DNA of 17,626 nucleotides from Proteobacteria bacterium UBA3413 (GTDB taxonomy: Bacteria; Pseudomonadota; Gammaproteobacteria; Magnimaribacterales; D2472). Shown piece by piece: positions 14,671 to 17,626 of this stretch. The stretch's first letter is position 1, and each line of letters opens with the position of its first letter. The notes beneath the pieces are model-generated. The model did not search any database, was not told the origin of the DNA, and was given only the letters and a program-made list of their open reading frames with translations. The stretch is from NCBI GenBank assembly GCA_002358345.1, contig DEOR01000063.1, forward strand, positions 9,980 through 27,605, read 5' to 3'. Made by a program: the position numbers and the translations under genes.

Positions 14671-15157
14671 TAATTAGATCCTTGGGCGTAATAAAGAATT
14701 TTAAATCTAGTATATTAGAATCGAGGTCCTTCCAGCTATCAAAATTTGATAGTTTCAAGAAACTGCAAGTCCCAAGCTTTTCAACTCGTTGGTAGATTAA
14801 AGATTCTGCAAGCATTTGCAATCCTGGATTATGCCCTATCAGCAAAATATTCTCTTTAACGTCATCTTGCTGCTTGATGAGGTTGAGCAATGTAATTGCT
14901 TCTCCGCAATAAATTGATTGATCCAATTTAATGTTTAAAAGGCTGCTGCTTTCTGTCAGGACTAAATCCAAGGTCGCCTGGGTTCTTTCGCTAGGACTAG
15001 ATAAAACTAAATCAAAAGTAATTCTATTTTTTAAAATGTAATTTGATAAGAGTAAGGCGTCAGAAACGCCTCTTTTAGAAAGCGGGCGATGAAAATCTGC
15101 TATCTCGGGATCTTCCCAGCCTGACTTAGCATGACGAAGTAAAAATAAATTTTTCAT
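14663..15157 (-). CDS. sixA: Phosphohistidine phosphatase SixA
   Basis: SixA belongs to the histidine phosphatase superfamily. In E. coli it removes phosphate from histidine on HPt domains and on the nitrogen phosphotransferase system. Here the phosphate-accepting motif is LRHAKSGWEDP (7-17, His9), which is the SixA form (RHAKS) rather than the RHG of phosphoglycerate mutases. RPLSKRG (24-30) and SSPSERTQ (53-60) follow, and the second active-site His109 lies in LIGHNPG. Length is 164 residues. It is the first gene of a two-gene unit with dut and is divergent from rpmB across 54 bases. Confidence 0.93.
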   Translation of the reverse strand: MKNLFLLRHAKSGWEDPEIADFHRPLSKRGVSDALLLSNYILKNRITFDLVLSSPSERTQATLDLVLTESSSLLNIKLDQSIYCGEAITLLNLIKQQDDVKENILLIGHNPGLQMLAESLIYQRVEKLGTCSFLKLSNFDSWKDLDSNILDLKFFITPKDLIND

Positions 15158-15165
15158 TCTGCGTC

Positions 15166-15195
15166 ATTCTATCTTGCTAAGAGAGTATATGTCCT
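15166..15195 (-). promoter_or_regulatory. Candidate promoter for sixA-dut
   Basis: On the minus strand AGGACA (15195-15190) and TAGAAT (15171-15166) are 18 bases apart. TAGAAT ends 8 bases before the sixA ATG at 15157, so the mRNA would have almost no leader. No Shine-Dalgarno is visible. It overlaps the rpmB promoter candidate on the other strand. Confidence 0.45.
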
Positions 15196-15202
15196 ATAAA
15201 AT
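15174..15202 (+). promoter_or_regulatory. Candidate promoter for rpmB
   Basis: TTGCTA (15174-15179) is followed after 17 bases by TAAAAT (15197-15202); TATAAA (15195-15200) is an alternative -10. The rpmB ATG at 15212 is only 9 bases beyond TAAAAT, so initiation 6-7 bases after the hexamer would leave a leader of about 2-4 bases. No Shine-Dalgarno is present. Confidence 0.5.
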
Positions 15203-15211
15203 CGCGTTTCT

Positions 15212-15448
15212 ATGAGTAAAGTATGTCAAGTAACAGGGAAAATGCCGCAAAGTGGTAATAACGTTTCTCACGCGAATAACAGAGTCAAAAGGAAGTTCTT
15301 TCCTAATTTGCATACCCACAGATTTTGGGTGGAAACTGAAAATAGATTTGTGAGTCTAAAATTATCTACTAAAGGCATGCGCATTATTGATAAGAAAGGA
15401 ATTGACGAGGTTCTGAAAGAAATTAGATCTCGCGGCGAAAAAGTCTAA
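15212..15448 (+). CDS. rpmB: Large-subunit ribosomal protein bL28
   Basis: This is a 78-residue bL28, the usual gammaproteobacterial size, beginning MSKVCQVTGKMPQSGNNVSH and continuing with NNRVKRKFFPNLH and RFWVETENRFV, all typical of the family. The C-terminal part LKLSTKGMRIIDKKGID is also standard. In most gammaproteobacteria rpmG (bL33) follows directly; here the next base begins a convergent dehydrogenase gene, so rpmG must be elsewhere or lost. The gene stands alone with its own short promoter region. Confidence 0.97.
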   Translation: MSKVCQVTGKMPQSGNNVSHANNRVKRKFFPNLHTHRFWVETENRFVSLKLSTKGMRIIDKKGIDEVLKEIRSRGEKV

Positions 15449-16330
15449 CTAGTACACCACTGCTTCTGAAAAATTTCTTGGGCCACCAAGACTTTCTCTA
15501 TCACTTTTAGGGCTATTTAAACCTACATCTTTGACTCCATACATCTCTCCAATTTCAGCAGCAATAAGAGTTTTCCCTGATAATTTTATTATCCTAGGAT
15601 CCTTGTAAATCTCATTAATAACCATGCCTGCATATGCTTGACTAGCAGCTCCTTTTAAAAATTCTGCATATTGCCCTTCATGTTGCTCGCTAACCTTCTG
15701 AGTTTTTTCGTCTTTTACAATGCCTGACCACAAGGACAAAGAACAAATATCAAAAGGCTTAAGGTCATAAGCCATATCAAACGCCATCTTATCAATTGCT
15801 GCCTTTTGAGCTCCATAAATTGGACCATGCATATAACACATAGCGCCATGGGAAGAGATTTGTAAAATGAGTTTGCCTTTGCTTGCGATCATCAGCGGGG
15901 TTAAAGCATGGGAAAGAAAATAATTAGATTTTAAGCCCACATCCATCACAGACCATAAATCTAATGATTTTTCCCAATAAGGCTTGGATGCAACTAAATC
16001 ATCATGGATTTGGCAAGCTGCGTGAACCAATAGATCTAACCGGCCAAATTCTTCTTTAATAAAGTTTGCTAAGCGTAGTATTTCTTCTGGGCAATTTAAG
16101 TCTATTGGATAAGCTACACCCAGCGCGCCTGTTTGATTGATATTATTAACAGTATCTTCTAGGCTGCTATTGATCTCAAAGCCAAATTGATGAACTGTGG
16201 TGCCCTCCTTGAGGCTTCTTGCAGCACAAATGATAATATCATCAGGTTCAGCCAAGCCTTCTGCTATTCCCTTGCCAACACCCCTGCTCGCTCCAGTCAC
16301 TAAAATTACTCTTTTATTTTCTTTAGTCAT
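15449..16330 (-). CDS. Short-chain dehydrogenase/reductase, DHRS1-like
   Basis: This is a predicted NAD(P)-dependent oxidoreductase of 293 residues. The cofactor loop TGASRGVG is at 12-19, the active-site Ser at 159-160 (QISSHG), and Tyr172 with Lys176 in IYGAQKAAIDK. The segment usually reading NNAG is LVHAAC here (101-106), so the structural Asn of that motif is replaced by His. Similarity to the eukaryotic DHRS1 group continues past the active site: SLSLWSGIVKDE (197-208) and, nearer the end, KLSGKTLIAAEIGEMYG. The substrate is unknown; mammalian DHRS1 reduces carbonyl compounds and steroids. A good Shine-Dalgarno AGGAGA (16341-16336) precedes the ATG by 5 bases. Its stop abuts the rpmB stop with no gap. 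Confidence 0.9.
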   Translation of the reverse strand: MTKENKRVILVTGASRGVGKGIAEGLAEPDDIIICAARSLKEGTTVHQFGFEINSSLEDTVNNINQTGALGVAYPIDLNCPEEILRLANFIKEEFGRLDLLVHAACQIHDDLVASKPYWEKSLDLWSVMDVGLKSNYFLSHALTPLMIASKGKLILQISSHGAMCYMHGPIYGAQKAAIDKMAFDMAYDLKPFDICSLSLWSGIVKDEKTQKVSEQHEGQYAEFLKGAASQAYAGMVINEIYKDPRIIKLSGKTLIAAEIGEMYGVKDVGLNSPKSDRESLGGPRNFSEAVVY

Positions 16331-16335
16331 AATAT

Positions 16336-16353
16336 TCTCCTGTTAAAATTGTA
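16336..16353 (-). promoter_or_regulatory. Minus-strand -10 candidate and ribosome binding site of the DHRS1-like gene
   Basis: TACAAT (16353-16348) and then AGGAGA (16341-16336) precede the minus-strand ATG at 16330. The implied leader is about 10 bases and contains the Shine-Dalgarno. No convincing -35 is seen; it would lie inside maf. It overlaps the maf -10 candidate. Confidence 0.4.
16341..16349 (+). promoter_or_regulatory. Candidate extended -10 promoter for maf
   Basis: TGTTAAAAT (16341-16349) is an extended -10 element (TGn plus TAAAAT). It ends 8 bases before the maf ATG at 16358, predicting a transcript that starts at or within about 2 bases of the start codon. No -35 box or Shine-Dalgarno is evident. 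Confidence 0.4.
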
Positions 16354-16357
16354 AATC

Positions 16358-16954
16358 ATGATCTACCTAGCCTCCAAATCACCCAGACGAACTGAGCTGC
16401 TAGACCAAATTGGGGTTCAGCATAGTGTGATTGAAATTTCAGTAGATGAAACTCTTAACCCGAAAGTAACTGCCAAAGAAAATGTAGAAGCGCTCTCTAC
16501 AAAAAAGTGTCAAGAAGGGATCACATACATCCTATCTAATAATATGGTCCCTTTCCCCGTTTTAGCAGCAGATACAATGGTGGTCTTGGGAGAAGAGATT
16601 TTTGGGAAGCCCAGGTCGGGGGAAGATGCTATCAAAATGTTGCTCAAACTATCTGGCAAAGTGCACTCGGTAATATCAGGGGTAACCATTGGGATTATCT
16701 CTAAAGACAACGCTGACTTTCATTCTATTACAGTAGAATCGCAAGTTGAATTTTCAATACTCAGTAGACTTGCATGTGAAAAATACTGTTCCACCAAAGA
16801 ACCTTTTGATAAAGCTGGCGCCTATGGAATTCAGGGCCATGGCTCTGTATTTGTTAAAAGAATAGAAGGAAGTTATTCAAACATAGTCGGGCTTCCTATA
16901 CATGAGGTCACCCTATTATTTAATAAATTAAATATACCATTTTGGTTAACTTAA
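16358..16954 (+). CDS. maf: Maf-family nucleoside triphosphate pyrophosphatase (YhdE type, dTTP/UTP)
   Basis: Maf proteins hydrolyse non-canonical or excess nucleoside triphosphates to monophosphates. The 198-residue protein opens with LASKSPRRTELL (4-15), the substrate-binding SxSPRR motif. LAADTMVV (69-76, catalytic Asp72) and FGKP (82-85) follow, then DKAGAYGIQG and a C-terminal GSYSNIVGLPIHE. The AADTMV and KAGAYGIQG pattern and the GSYSN-VGLP ending fit the YhdE branch (dTTP/UTP and modified bases) better than the YceF branch. It is divergent from the DHRS1-like gene across 27 bases, and its stop overlaps the stop of the ubiquinone hydroxylase gene by 4 bases. Confidence 0.95.
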   Translation: MIYLASKSPRRTELLDQIGVQHSVIEISVDETLNPKVTAKENVEALSTKKCQEGITYILSNNMVPFPVLAADTMVVLGEEIFGKPRSGEDAIKMLLKLSGKVHSVISGVTIGIISKDNADFHSITVESQVEFSILSRLACEKYCSTKEPFDKAGAYGIQGHGSVFVKRIEGSYSNIVGLPIHEVTLLFNKLNIPFWLT

Positions 16955-17626
16955 ATTTTATAAACCCCTGAAGCATAAAAAATGAATTGCTTTTTTAAAT
17001 AGCTAAAATTGTCTATGGCTTTTAATCCGAAGTTTCTGAGAACTCTAAAATATAGATTATCTTGTTGAAAGATTTTAAATATGAGATCTACCCCGTTTAG
17101 CATAGTGGCATTGATTGCTTTTCTTCGAAGCTCATATTTTTTTAAAAATGCAATATGTCCAATATTTTGTCCAGCATTGAATCCTCTCTCAATCTCTTCT
17201 GCAAGAATGCTAGCATCAGCTAATCCAAGATTAATGCCCTGTCCTGCTAACGGATGAATGGAGTGTGCTGAATCGGCAATCACACAAATTCCTTCATCAC
17301 AATATTCATTAAGATGATGGGCAAATAAAGGAAAAGTTAAGATTTTACTAATCGGGTCTATTTTGCATGCTAATTTTTTTTCAAATTTAGACAACTCGTC
17401 GAATATTTCATCTTGGGATTCTGGAGCCCTCATCTCTTCAGGTACTGACCAAACAACTGAAAAAGTATTTCGAGTATCTCCAGTGTTATATGGCATAAGA
17501 GCAAATATTTCTCTTTCATAAAAAATTTGAATAGCTTGGTCCGTTTCTAGACCAGGTATCTGGGCGAGAAAGGTTCTTGCAATCTGATGATAGTTTTTTT
17601 GATTTTTTTGAGGGGATATCAATTCA
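16951..17626 (-). CDS. UbiH/UbiF/VisC-family FAD-dependent hydroxylase (5' end outside the window)
   Basis: This is the C-terminal half of an FAD-dependent aromatic-ring hydroxylase of ubiquinone biosynthesis. The second FAD motif ADSAHSIHPLAGQGINLGLAD is typical, though Ala stands where most members have Gly before the Asp. The stretch before it (FALMPYNTGDTRNTFSVVWSVPEEM) matches the central sheet, and YELRRKAINATMLNGVDLIFKIF matches the terminal helices. The N-terminal FAD-binding GxGxxG region lies beyond base 17626. The frame is open to the window edge; a TTG at 17622 is not the start. Which ring position it hydroxylates (UbiH, UbiF, UbiI or a multi-site UbiL/UbiM) cannot be told from this half. 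Confidence 0.9.
   Translation of the reverse strand, partial: ELISPQKNQKNYHQIARTFLAQIPGLETDQAIQIFYEREIFALMPYNTGDTRNTFSVVWSVPEEMRAPESQDEIFDELSKFEKKLACKIDPISKILTFPLFAHHLNEYCDEGICVIADSAHSIHPLAGQGINLGLADASILAEEIERGFNAGQNIGHIAFLKKYELRRKAINATMLNGVDLIFKIFQQDNLYFRVLRNFGLKAIDNFSYLKKQFIFYASGVYKI

Noticed and set aside
17620..17622. TTG at 17622 as the start of the UbiH-family gene
   Set aside because: The protein lacks the whole N-terminal FAD-binding region and the frame continues to the window edge, so the gene is simply cut.
1..17626. Mobile elements, CRISPR arrays, tRNA or rRNA genes, defence systems
   Set aside because: No transposase, integrase, regularly spaced repeat, inverted-repeat pair or RNA-gene-like stretch was seen; gaps are too short to hide one.

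Overview
The window is a densely packed, AT-rich bacterial chromosome segment. Its core gene order points to Gammaproteobacteria: dksA-pcnB, divergent priA/rpmE, and nnr-tsaE-amiB. Low GC, tiny gaps and missing members of conserved clusters suggest a streamlined, probably marine lineage (a SAR86-like group is possible). That placement is inference; there is no rRNA here to settle it. I see no tRNA, rRNA, CRISPR array, insertion sequence, phage gene or long repeat. About 307 of 17,626 bases lie outside called genes, and no gap exceeds 60 bases.

Layout. (1) 1-4292, plus strand: 3' part of dksA, then pcnB (poly(A) polymerase, non-ATG start), a deoxynucleoside kinase and acs (acetyl-CoA synthetase). 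This looks like a contracted form of the dksA-pcnB-folK-panBCD-pgi-acs region of Pseudomonas. (2) 4287-6236, minus strand: three coupled genes, an NUDT19-like NUDIX hydrolase, an LACTB2-like metallo-beta-lactamase-fold hydrolase and a four-helix membrane protein. (3) 6277-11753, plus strand: an alpha/beta hydrolase, a paraoxonase-like beta-propeller, NAD(P)H-hydrate dehydratase (dehydratase half only), tsaE, amiB and a short-chain dehydrogenase, with gaps of 1 and 31 bases, then 6 bases, then two overlaps. (4) 11760-13724, minus: priA, shortened in the region of the winged-helix domain. (5) 13782-14204, plus: rpmE with a long acidic C-terminal tail. (6) 14215-15157, minus: sixA and dut. (7) 15212-15448, plus: rpmB. 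(8) 15449-16330, minus: a DHRS1-like dehydrogenase. (9) 16358-16954, plus: maf. (10) 16951-17626, minus: 3' part of a UbiH-family hydroxylase.

Most genes are housekeeping: stringent response, RNA decay, nucleotide pool cleaning (dNK, dut, maf, NUDIX), metabolite repair (nnr), tRNA t6A formation (tsaE), cell division (amiB), replication restart (priA), translation (bL31, bL28) and ubiquinone synthesis. The accessory part is the hydrolase and dehydrogenase set at 4.3-8.3 kb plus the two SDRs.

I found no clearly new multi-gene system. The observations most worth following are a PriA apparently lacking its winged-helix domain, a bL31 with an acidic tail as long as the ribosomal domain, a bacterial paraoxonase-like protein keeping the metal-site residues of PON1, and several start codons placed only 8-9 bases after a -10-like hexamer, which suggests leaderless mRNAs.
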